Below are positions 1 to 10,860 of a stretch of DNA of 64,000 nucleotides, one piece after another. Both the position numbers and the translations under genes were made by a program. The notes below the pieces were generated by a model that saw only the letters and a program-made list of their open reading frames with translations, did not search any database and was not told the DNA's origin. The stretch is from Haliclystus octoradiatus (taxonomy: Eukaryota; Cnidaria; Staurozoa; Stauromedusae; Haliclystidae). Every line of letters starts with the position of its first letter. The stretch's first letter is position 1. The stretch lies in assembly GCA_916610825.1 (NCBI GenBank), contig OU744447.1, positions 17,887,563 to 17,951,562 of the forward strand. The letters are read 5' to 3'.

Positions 1-238
1 TTGGGAAATTATTTTGGAAAATTAATAAAACACTTGAGTAAATTGATAAATCATGGATATATCACCTTTAATTCTGATTTCCTATTATGTTGAGTTGTTT
101 TCCTTTTTTTAGCATTGATAGTAGAAGGTTTCCTGGATAATAAATCAAGCAATCAGAAGTTGAAAATCAGCCATGCCAAAGTAAAACGTCAATTTTAAGT
201 GAAATTCAACATTGTGTTGATGACAAGTGATTGACCGC
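1..238. other. 3' flank of the C8orf34-like gene
   Basis: Downstream, on the minus strand, of the stop codon at 239-241. It probably contains the 3' UTR of that gene. I see no further exon, repeat or RNA gene here. Confidence 0.4.
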
Positions 239-3200
239 TCACATGTTTTCAGAATTGCTGTGTATTTGTGCTATTGGTTGTCGTTCTTCAGCCAGTGAAA
301 GGTCTTCAATCAACTCTACATTTTCATTTCTCGTTATCAATACTCCAGGCCTTGAATGTTTTGCTATTTTACTCTAAGCCATAAAAAATTGCATGGAAAT
401 AAAAACCATTTTAATTTAACAAACATATGCAAAAGTAGAGAGGAAACTGAAATATCATACCATTGGATTCAGAGGACCATCTTTCCATTCATTGACTAAA
501 CCGAAATCAATAACACAAAATACATAAGATGAAAACAGTTTAACATTCTCAATAGCCATCAAGGTCCAATATAGTAGTAAAAGCCTACCTACAACTTTTC
601 TAGGACTAATTCTGGAAGTAGAACTTAGTCTAGGACTAACAATGGTAGCAGACTTTGCACGCATATGGCTGTCTGCTTGAACAGGACTTCTAGGACTTGA
701 AGTTCTTGAAGATGAAGCACTTCTAGGACTACGAGCCTTTGATTGACGTTCTTTATCTTCTTTATTGGACTTATGCGCTGACGTTTGCCAAGGTTTAGGG
801 TAATCCCTAGGACTTTCTTTATTCTTTTGAGAATCAGCAGAGCTTTGATCTAGAAAGTTGATTGAATGGGGAATAATCAACAATCATGCTATTTATCCAT
901 AACATATCTTACTAAAGTATAAGAAAAAAACAATTTTTTCGCATCTTTCTTGCAAAGAAAGTTCATGATTTCATGAACAGTTCATGAACTTCATTGAACA
1001 GTACAGAATAGAAAAATACTTTTCCCATCTCCTTAGATAGTAACTTAATATCACAACATTGATGTCATAGCACTCACCCTTGTGAGGCAATTTGATCAAT
1101 GTGTTTGTTGTGCTTCCAACACTAACATGGGGAGATTTTGCACTCCAAGAACGAGCAACGCCTTTTAACGGAACTTTCGTCATCTAAACATAAAAATAAT
1201 TTGATCATTATTGAGAACATGATACTGTATCTTCAAAGTTGACATTTATTCAAGGTTGTCAGCTGATGAAGAGTTAGGATAAATAAGAAATTGCTGGTGT
1301 TGGATCTTAATGCATGGAATGATAAAATAGAGTTTAACGGTATTGTATATATGATGATGCTTCGACATTGAGAACTGTACAAGAAGTGTCAATTCCAAAA
1401 TTATGCTGAATGTCCATTATCCATGTATGTATACCGGTATATACCTGTTTGACATCTTTATTCTGAAGTATATCAATCAGAAATGAGATTGGATCATGAG
1501 GCATTTCTTTGATTACAGAAGCCATTAGTTTCTAAATGTTAATAAAATAATAAAATGGAGTAGTCTTAATAAATATTTAAGATTCTTAAGATTAAATCAG
1601 GTCATTTGTCAATAAGGAAGCCTTTAAAATAGATTGCCTTTGTGTGCCCACATGGACAATATGATTTATTATCATTATAAATTGTTTTTATTAGGTGATT
1701 CCACACCAAAATCCATTCCACCTCATCAGTCATGTGAAAAACGTTATTGCAAAACTTATCAATAAATGATGATGATGACAGTGATGATGTGAAAATGTTG
1801 AGGATATAGATGCCTCAGCATTATTTCTAGTGTTTGTTAAATATAAAATCTATTCATAAATCATTCAAAATATGATCCGCCGTTTGAATGTTATCAAGTA
1901 AACTTAACATATGGTAAAATGAACACAGTCAATGACAAAATATTCATTGGCACTGTTCATAATGAACATCCTTGAGATGTAGAATGTAGTGTCTTTGTTT
2001 AGATCTCAGTGCCATTTTGAATGTGTCACTGTACAAATATACAGCTGAGTTTGAAAATTCTTTTTTAAAATTGTATTTATTCAACTGTGTAAACATTCTG
2101 AAAAATTTAAATTCCAAGATTTCAAATGTTCAGATTTCAGATTTCACAGCAAATGCTAAAACACTCATTACAGCGTTAGTTCTTGTTGTAAAATGCAAAC
2201 ATTTTAAATATGAACAAAGTATCAAAATGAGAACTTCATCTACAATAATGACAGTTCAAAAATATACATGATGTAGCTTAATTTACAAAATTGCTTCTTT
2301 GTAGACTACATAATTTGTCTTTACTTCCATTCATAAAAGCAAACAAATAACGTTAATGTTCATCCTGCGATTTCGCATACAAAGTATCTGTGATATGATT
2401 TATAATTTGAAATGGTATCATGTTACAGTCAAACTCGGTTGATATCCTCTCAGTTAATAACCCATATTGCTTTATACAGTCAAACCTCTTATAACGGTTA
2501 CCTGTCTATAATGGTCACTCTTGCAATGTCTGAAATAGTATCTTCTATTGAATCAACCCTGTATATAAAGGCCACCTGTCTATAGTGGTCAATTTATCTA
2601 CCTCTTGTAGCTGGCTGTTATATACAGGTTTCACTGTATCCCCATTTGTTGGAAACCATTTGCCATTTTCTATACAAAGTCAACTAATTTACCTCGCTTA
2701 ATATCCCCTCGGTTAATATCCCGCTTTCAATGCCATATTTTGTCATGAAACTCGTTTAATGTCCCGTTTCTTTGAATTTGAAACAAATGATAGTCGTTTC
2801 ATTGTTAGACTTTACCCTAGTTGTGAAAATTATCATCACTTCAAACTTGATATTGGACAATGGACATGACATTGACAACGTTATTTGTTTTGAAAAAGAA
2901 TAAAAATTTTAACACTTCGAAGAAACATCTTTTTTCTTTGTTTGTGACTGGTTTAAAGCTTTGAGCATCAATGAATTCTACCTTCTTCACTGCAGAACCA
3001 ACTCTGTCAATGACAAATGTTTAAAATGATTTAGAGACATAAATATCTACACACAGACACATCAGGGCTAATTGTGATAGGATGTCCCATTCCATTGTCT
3101 TGGCTCTATCTCCAGCTGAGAGAAGACTTCCAAATGTGCCTTTATAAATGTTTAAACCATTAATATTGTTTCATTGAGAGACTTAATTCAGCAGCTGGTT

Positions 3201-4654
3201 TTAAAACATGCCAGTCGTACACCATCTGGATATCGAAGAACAAAATTTTTTTGCAGCTGACAGCCAAAAAACAGCATCTTGTTAATTATTGAAAAATAGA
3301 ATAAGTTGGAAGAAAAATGTCTCACACTTCATAATTTCATAACTTCAAAAATGAAATTTGTTGCACTTTGTGACCAGAATATCAAGGCCCAAATACATAC
3401 CTTCACTTTGATTATAAATATATAAGACCTGGGCAAAAAGTAACTGCACTCTGAAAACTGAGCCATGTATGAATAAAATTGGACGGTGTTTGAAAAGTGT
3501 AGGCCTATATATCACCTTTTGGGACACCAAAGATTCAGACAGAACATGGTATTTTGGAGATTTTGTGTTCCCCTTTTTGAAACCAAAAAAGGAACAGTAA
3601 TATTTACCACAAGAGAGTTTGACCGTGATATTCGGTCGACATCATTACATTTATATTTCTATATGCAAAACCGAAGGCAAACCTTTTTCAAGGCGGAAAA
3701 GGCGGAGATTGCGGAAAGTTTTACTTTTTTCAGACGAACATCACAGTCAAACTCTCTTGTGGTAAATAATAGTGTTCGTTTTTTGGAAAGCATTGCAGAA
3801 TGACATTCAAATATAGGCCAATTAATTTCATAGATTGGAGTTCTTTAATTTTGTGCGGAAGATCAAAAACTAACAAAAAATTTATTGTCAATTTACGGAA
3901 AATCCATAAAAAGGCCACACTCGCTTGGAGAATGGGCCAACAATGGCGAAAACACATTGTAGCCTTGATTAAAATTTTGAATTACAACTATGGCATTTAC
4001 TTGAAAGTAGTTTAATTCTAGTTTATCTATGAGTTATCATTTGATTATTTCTGTATTTTTTCCAGAGAAATTTTAATGATAACGAGCAAGAAAAACTCAA
4101 TTTTCATCTCACAATTTTATGTAAATGCGCAGCTGCATTTGAGAGGCGCCTATATCGCGCAGTACAAGGATTCCAGTATAGTCAATTTCCAACCCCATTA
4201 TTCTCGGCACTGCTATCCTCGAGATCATACCTGGATGAAAAGTGCCATACTTTGCAGGTTGAGCCCTGGGGATTGGCCACTTTCACTGACTTGATAGGTA
4301 CAATGTGTATATTATGCAAGTTACATCTAGATAGCTTCTTTATTGAACTCTGATAACTTGATATCATAATTCTATCAGACCTGAAAAAATATCTGACCAA
4401 TTGACAATCAGACACTTGTCTTACAGTACAGCATATTCATAATTCACATGGACAGTAACCTAACTTATCTTATTATATAGCTTATACAGCCTATACATGG
4501 TCTGGGCTAAGCCTACAAAACAATTCATTATATTGAATACATACAGTATAAATATATTATTTATTTAAAAAAATCACTTGACTTCTTTCATCACCTCAAA
4601 TAAGGGTCCAATGCCATTCCCTTCCAGATATCCTTGTACCCTAGCGCTTGCCAT
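239..4654 (-). CDS. C8orf34: C8orf34/VEST1-like protein with RIIa-like dimerisation motif
   Basis: Six exons read on the minus strand: 4595-4654, 1445-1531, 1078-1183, 589-849, 461-495 and 239-373. All have GT-AG borders and compatible phases, giving 227 residues. The start at 4654 follows an in-frame stop two codons upstream. The N-terminus reads QGYLEGNGIGPLFE and continues across the splice into KLMASVIKEMPHDPISFLID, closely resembling the human C8orf34 N-terminus as I remember it (a PKA RII-alpha-like dimerisation/docking fold). DYPKPWQ and VNEWKDGPLNPM also have counterparts there. The middle is a basic Ser-Pro-Arg-rich low-complexity stretch (exon 589-849). The protein is much shorter than the human one (over 400 residues). 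The exon 1 donor is weak (GTGATG). Cellular role is not established; the fold suggests anchoring or dimerisation. Exon structure is seen; the name rests on remembered similarity. Confidence 0.8.
2426..2790. mobile_element. degenerate pogo/Tigger-like non-autonomous element hosting a second one
   Basis: Begins after a TA with CAGTCAAACTCGGTTGATAT. Related TTAATATCCC motifs recur at about 2695-2760. It is interrupted by the element at 2477-2636. The right end is not clear. It lies in intron 1 of the C8orf34-like gene. Confidence 0.4.
2477..2636. mobile_element. pogo/Tigger-like MITE (160 bp)
   Basis: Ends are CAGTCAAACCTCTTATAACG and the inverse of CAGTGAAACCTGTATATAAC, with TA on each side (2475-2476 and 2637-2638). 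A second full copy lies at 29717-29893. CAGT...ACTG ends with TA duplication are typical of the pogo branch of Tc1/mariner. There is no coding capacity. Confidence 0.75.
3430..3650. mobile_element. decayed copy of a foldback family (reverse orientation)
   Basis: The stretch around 3540-3640 matches, in reverse complement, the interior of the elements at 30061-30415 and 31296-31659: catggNattttggag, the ctttttgaaaccaaaaaagg block and the gagtttgaccgtgat block. Ends are not definable. Confidence 0.5.
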
Positions 4655-5953
4655 TGATCATTGAATTTTTCATCAAATATAAATTCGACAAAATTCACTT
4701 TTATCGTTCAAATCTGTGATCAATTCCTGGATGAAAGTTTTGAGGGATCCAATTTTTGACAAACAAAAGCAGCTCTGATGGTTCTGCCTCTATTCCAGTA
4801 CATTGATCCCAGATTAACGCGAGGTAAAATCATCAGAAGGTATTCTCTGTGAATTACGAAAGAAAACTTTAGCATAGCATTGCCTGCAATTGGGCTCGAA
4901 TCAGGCCAGCATTAGTGGTATAAGTTCACAATACCAAGCTGGAAAAGTTATTAAAAGATACTTGAGTATCTTAAAGTAGTTTTACCCTACAGAAAAGAAC
5001 AGAAATGCTTGCATACAGAAGCGTCCGCAGTCGAGCGGTTTCATCTTCTGAAATTCGCTGTAGTATCTCCAGGTGCAACTTTGTGAACCGCCAACAGAGG
5101 TGTATTAGTACCACTCAGAGCAAGTACCTGCACAATCAAAGATTTAATCTACGAATAACAGCGTCTAACATTTCAAATCTAAAGTGGTAAGCAGTAGCTA
5201 CAGCCTACACTACAGGCAAGCTTAGGCTTAGCTAGGCTAGCTAGGCTAGGCCGCTATGGCAAGTTTGCAGAGTCTATGGCAGAGCCGTCTCCCAGTCTGC
5301 AAATAAAAAGGGCCGAAAATAGTAAGGACGGGGGCGGAAACTAATCAAATTTGACTCCAGTGGCGCCAAAACCCATTATTTCAGCAAAAAATGTGTAGAA
5401 AATGACAAAAAAACAATTTTTTTACTGCCGATTTTCGATGAAAACTGCAGCTTCAGGGGCGGCAATCTTGAAAAAAGATTTCATCTCTTGGGCGCAGCTG
5501 CCATGCTTTGCAGACCGGGCCGCCCCTGAGATCATATTTTCAGAATCTCGAGCTGCCCGCAGAATTTTTACCAGAAACGTTATTACTAGGGCCTACTATT
5601 TATCTATATTATTCAATGTAATTTGATTCACCACAATTTGCTAGTTATTTTTGACCATATAATAAATGTTAAAATTGACAATTTCCTGTAAAGAAATCTT
5701 CCTTCTGGATAACAACAAAGTGTTACACTTGTGTTCATTTCACGTCAACTCGCAAACAAAAAACCATAACCCTCTCAGAATTTAATGAAACTTATTTTAC
5801 CAAAACATAATGAAGTGAAGATCAACATGACAAAGTTTGAAGAAATTTAGTCGAAAATTGAAAAAATACAGCCCGCTAAAGATTACGAAAAAATTAGGTA
5901 ATTTCAGGGTGGAAGTTTATTTGCGATTGTGTTTGCTATCAAAATGCAATATA
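4655..5953. other. no gene seen; upstream flank of the C8orf34-like gene
   Basis: Contains the likely promoter side of the gene starting at 4654. A short CAGGGGCGGC / GCCGCCCCTG inverted pair at about 5454-5531 might be a tiny hAT-like relic, but no target duplication supports it. No convincing exon was found. Confidence 0.3.
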
Positions 5954-6105
5954 CAGACATGAGAATTTTCAGACTTTTAGCGGATTTCAGACTATTTTGG
6001 GCCTTGTAAAACTTTAGTTATTGCTTTTTCCCATTCAATTCCATTGAGATTTATCAAGCTATTGTAGATTTCAGACTACTTTAGAATTTCCAATTCTCAT
6101 GTCCG
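5954..6105. mobile_element. 152-bp MITE, CAGACATGAGAATT family, copy 1
   Basis: Terminal inverted repeats start CAGACATGAGAATTTTCAGA. The interior shares the blocks agttattgctttttc and atttatcaa with the copy at 12690-12845. Flanking 6-mers are aatata and aataga, near-matching as expected of an old 6-bp target duplication. Confidence 0.6.
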
Positions 6106-6163
6106 AATAGAGATGAAACACATATTATTCGAAAGCTCGGACCATCTAGTTTTCATTTATGTA

Positions 6164-7408
6164 GGGGAGAGCGGGGTGAAATGGAACGGGGGTGAATCGG
6201 AATACACAACTTCTAGAGACTCAAAAATTACAAAATTGCAGCAGAACATTGTTCTTATATAGTCTAAACATTGTGGAAAGTTTCATTCCGATACATAAAG
6301 TAAATAAAATATTATAAGCCTTTGAAAATTTGTACCCGTGATGCAAGTCATTCGCTTTTCACATCGCGTTTGATTTTATTTTCATTTCTTCACGCATCAG
6401 GTGTTATTGCATACCATTGTGTAGAGAATTTCCGTGTTATGACGTAGGCAGTTGTCATTTTTGTCTTTTCCAACAAACTTTCTAGTAAATAGTGTTTATG
6501 TTGCAAGATTCACGATGGGGTTGAATGGAACACGGCGGGAAACATTTCAATCACAGTCTGGCTTCACACTGCTTTGCTTTGTTGTTGCTCCGCCTTTGAT
6601 TTCACACCAAGAAGAAATCATTCAAATTAATCCATTAAATTGGTTCAATTGCCTCTTTTCATTAGTAAATAGCCTTGTATTATTTCTATGAACCATTGAC
6701 GTGTTTGTTGTTTTATTTTCAACGTAAAATTAATGAGTTTGTATTGTCTTGTTTTGACTTATTATTTCCCTCGTGAATCAATGTGAATTATAATGTAAAC
6801 AAAACATTTGCATGAGCGGTTTCTTTGGATTTGACACCTTTGGAAGGAAAGCGACTTTGTCAAAGGACTGCATGAAATTAAATGTTGTTTTATTCATATT
6901 ATATTGGTTAAATCTAATTAAAACCCATTTGAATGATTAACCTTACTCATATTCTCTCAATTATAACTGAAATTTGAAAAATTATACTGGTACGGAAAAA
7001 TGTTATCGTGTTTTACGGAGACGCATTTTTTCGAATGGAAAATAATAATCTTATAAATTTATATTTGGAAGTAAGTTTTTTTATCTATATAATTTATTAT
7101 TGTTGATATCAATTTTTAAAGGCTCAATAGCTATGATACTCAATTTATTTGAACAAATTCGATGAAATAATGGTAAATTTGCGATCATTCCGTTTCACCC
7201 CACATTTTCGCAAAATCGCGGTTTTGAAAAAATGTCATTCTTCCTTTAAACATTGTTTCAACTTTGATTTGACAATATTCAGGTATTTTGCATTATAAAC
7301 TTCAGACAATTTCCTACAAATCGATACCAAAATTGTGAGTTTTGCGTGAGCCGTTTTGGAGCAGTAATTTTTTTAAGAAAATTTGTTCCAATTCACCCCG
7401 CTCTCCCC
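6164..7408. mobile_element. 1.25-kb non-autonomous DNA transposon with GGGGAGAGCGGGGTGAA ends
   Basis: Left end GGGGAGAGCGGGGTGAAATG is mirrored at the right end (reverse complement at 7385-7408), about 24 bp with one mismatch, flanked by TA on both sides. The interior has only short ORFs (79 codons at 6452-6691 with no recognisable domain). The internal CCGTTTCACCCC at about 7188 echoes the end sequence. Superfamily not assigned. Confidence 0.7.
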
Positions 7409-7533
7409 TATGATTCACAAAGCAAAACATAATAGTTGTTTTTTAATTAATATTTGTAGGAAAATGTTTGGGCTAATTTTCGATATGGGCTGCAACTTAA
7501 AAAATATTAAAACCTCGCCTATATAGAGAGAAT

Positions 7534-9173
7534 CAGTGATGTGAGAATTACTTTTGAAAAGTAATAAATTTCGTTACAGATTACTTTTACTCAAAAGTAA
7601 CTAATTACATTGCTAATTACTTCAGCCGGAAAAGTAATTGATTACAATTACTAATTACTTACCCAAAAAAAGTAATTAATTACTAATTACTTCATGATTA
7701 CTTTAACTTTTGATACAAAAGATATTGCCTCCCCTTTGATAATGACATGTCATGTTTTGACAATCATGGCGGCCATCTTGTTTTCTTACGAAGGAGAACG
7801 ATCTATTTTATAATATTAATTTAATACTGGCGACCGCAGCAGAAGATAAATTGATGTTGAAAACTTTTATTTAATTTGCCAAATAAATGGTTTCATTTGA
7901 TTTATCAAAATGGTTTATTTTTGTTGGATCAATCTATTCATATATTGCCATAAATTTGACATCATCTTTTCAATATTCGAAACTCACTCAAATAATAAGT
8001 GACAAACTATAACTCTTTGTTGCTGGCGTGTTTCATGTCTAAAAGGATAAGAGGGCAGAACGTTTTTGCTGCCAGATTGGTCAACTTTTACCGGTTAACA
8101 CATTACTTTTCTGGAATATTACTATGTATAAACACTGGATTAATGTACTGAAAGCGAAGAATCACATTCTTTATTCTTTTTCGATGATGAAACGAAGGAA
8201 AAAGGTAATTCAAAGTTGTTATAAAGTCAACAGAAATTTCCATTGAACGTAACATTTTTGGCGCCGTTTTCTCGCTCGTTTTCTTTCTATGAAGACTATG
8301 GCGATCAAACATGAGCTTTATATTATGGAAGAAGTATTATACTACCAGCAGTATAGCATATTTTATGACAGTTAATGCAAACTATATCTATGATGTATTT
8401 TATAATAGCGCTGTGCCGTGTGCTGAGCCGTCCAACAAACTCTGCGTATCAAGAAGTTTAGAATTGAAAACCGTCTGGCCGTATTCAGTAATGCGAACTT
8501 CTCTTGCTAGTTTTGCTCTTGTGTTTTAGTCTTACTACAGATGGTGCAGTTATCGTATGGCTTTATATATTTCACAAAGCGGATTTTCTGTCTGCCGTGT
8601 AGAACGTGAACAGTGTCACAACTCTGGTGAAAGCCTCTATAGAAATAGAATAAATCAAATTTTTTTGTCGCGAAGAAATCATCCATATAACTCGTTTGAA
8701 ATTGAAACGTTTGCGACTAACATTGAAATAGTATTATTTATGTCCAATTTATTGCATATTAAATGCATTTCAAAATCCTAATGATATTTTAATTCAATAA
8801 GAAATCAATAAACTTTACTCATTATTTTTGCAATTTTTGTCACCGATTTACATGCAGATTTATTTTCCTGTTAACAATGAAAACAAGTTGAACGTAAAAT
8901 TCAACATTTAAAATTATCTTTAGACTAACAAATTCTAAAATTCAAACTCATTTTAATAAATAAATTGGTTAATATAAAACTACATATTGCTCTGTTATGC
9001 GGTACTTTAATTGATATTTTACTTGAGTCACGTGATGTAAATACCCATTTCAAGTCACATGATTCCTTAGTCGAATTTATCTATTACGTTTCTCAAAGTA
9101 ACTAATTACTCCTAAAATTACTCCAAAAGTAACAAGTAATGCGTTACTTTAGTAACGAGTATTTACATTACTG
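7534..9173. mobile_element. hAT-like non-autonomous element with perfect 8-bp target duplication
   Basis: Starts CAGTGATGTGAGAATTACTT and ends with the inverse of CAGTAATGTAAATACTCGTT. The 8 bases GAGAGAAT occur immediately before (7526-7533) and after (9174-9181). Subterminal regions are packed with GTAACTAATTACT-type words on both sides, as in hAT elements of other animals. No transposase ORF remains; ORFs of up to about 75 codons inside show no domain. Confidence 0.85.
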
Positions 9174-9181
9174 GAGAGAAT

Positions 9182-9939
9182 AATAATGTCTAGGGATTTT
9201 CAAAATTTCAACAAATGTTCTGTACTAATATCGCGCCAATTGTAATGCCACTTTTCTCTTGTATTATTATTATAATCCTACCTTGAGAAATCTTAACTCT
9301 CGTGTTGGTTGCAAATCAAAACAGTGATTCATTCAATAAAACGAGCGGCGATCTTCATTGGAATAAATAAAGTAAACAACAAATGATATATTTTAGTTGA
9401 ACGTAAGTTGTAAAACCGAATCATTACACATAACGCCTGTCGGTAACAATTTTTACGGTTTATATAGTAATCCTACAAGTACGCGCTATGTGATTCACAA
9501 AGTGAACTTAATATATTCATTCATGTAAATCAAAAACATGCGCTCAACATCTAGCATCAAATCAAACTGCTAGATAACCGAGACACTAATTCACAAATAC
9601 AACCTGTGACAAAACAGATGCTCGTATTTCTCATATTTACTAGTCAAGTATCAACACAGCACTGTCAAGTGATTTCCTGTTTCTTGTGATTTTGAAACAC
9701 ATTAATATGATGTTTTTAATTCAATAGACTAGAAGCAAAATTTTATTATTCTACATTTAATTAAATAAGAATGAAATTTATTACTTTTCTGCCTGTTTAG
9801 AATTTGAACAGGATATTTCACAGTTCCTTCAGGTGTTGATGGATGAATGTGATAACTTCAGTTCTGTATGTTCTGTTTTGCAAAGGTTGTGGGTTCAAGG
9901 TTAATAATCGGTTCGGTTTTCCTTGCTTTTTATCTTGTC
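9182..9939. other. no feature seen
   Basis: A+T-rich non-coding stretch between two transposon-derived segments. No exon, repeat or RNA gene recognised. Confidence 0.3.
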
Positions 9940-10560
9940 GTCTGGTTCATGTTTACATAAATTTGAAAATCGTATAACAGAGTTTCCACTCCAACTAAAC
10001 TGAACATAAAAGCATGATAAAACACTAGACATGGAAGTATTGAAAAACGCTGTGAAAAAGCAATGTGACGTCATATATTGTACGATGTCATGCGCAATTT
10101 TTTGTATTATTAGGCATGCGATTGATCGAACGCCAAAATGTTAAACAAAAAAAAGGGTTTTTTTATTTTGATTTTTTTTGCAATTAAGTTTATTGATGAT
10201 TCTGATGACATGTTTAAATCTCCTTTCAACTTTCTGTTTCATTTTGTTATTATTTATTATTCGATGAACTTCAATCTACTATTATAATGATTCTAATTCA
10301 ACTTGCTGGACAATTATTTGAGCGGAGAGACATGTCACATGCTCCATTCCATCGAGTTAGGATTTACCAGCAAATGTGAAGTTAAAAATAAAAATTGTGC
10401 TGACATGACAACTGATAATCATGACGCATGTTGTCATGGCAACTATGATCTGATATCTCTATAATACAAACCATGGTTTTTGGGAGACATTTTTCGTCAA
10501 TCCACGATTCAATTTTTACGATCAATATTTTCTTCCCTTCTATCAAAATCTTTTTATTTG
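9940..10560. mobile_element. dispersed repeat E, copy 1
   Basis: Blocks at 9940-10110 (tctggttcatgtttac, ccactccaa, ctgaacataaaa, tattgaaaaacg, tgacgtcat) and at about 10508-10540 (caatttttacgatc, ttttcttccc) reappear in the same order at 54525-55295. Neither copy shows an ORF with a recognisable domain. Confidence 0.6.
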
Positions 10561-10860
10561 TCCAACGAATGAGTTGATTTGGCATGGAATGACCTACATA
10601 GAGAATATGCATATGCAACACAAGGAATTAAGATGGCTGACAAAATGTTTTTACTTTAGCTATCTTCTCATTGACATTTTCAAACGCTTAAATTTGTTTG
10701 CACACTTAAATAATGGTTTTGCATACTTATTTCAACTTATATTAACATAGGTTATGTATAAGTAAATGGCATGTTTCCATGACTTCCATGAGATTAGCTT
10801 CCAAAAGTTATACAATATAATTGTATTGTAGCGATACAATTGTCTTTTTACTCCTTCTAG

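Noticed and set aside
2941-3020. Possible minus-strand exon between AG and GT near 2960-2995
   Set aside because: Splice-site-like words only; the C8orf34-like exons on either side already join in phase and match the family.
6452-6691. 79-codon ORF in the TIR element as a transposase
   Set aside because: No recognisable domain or catalytic motif; length compatible with chance.
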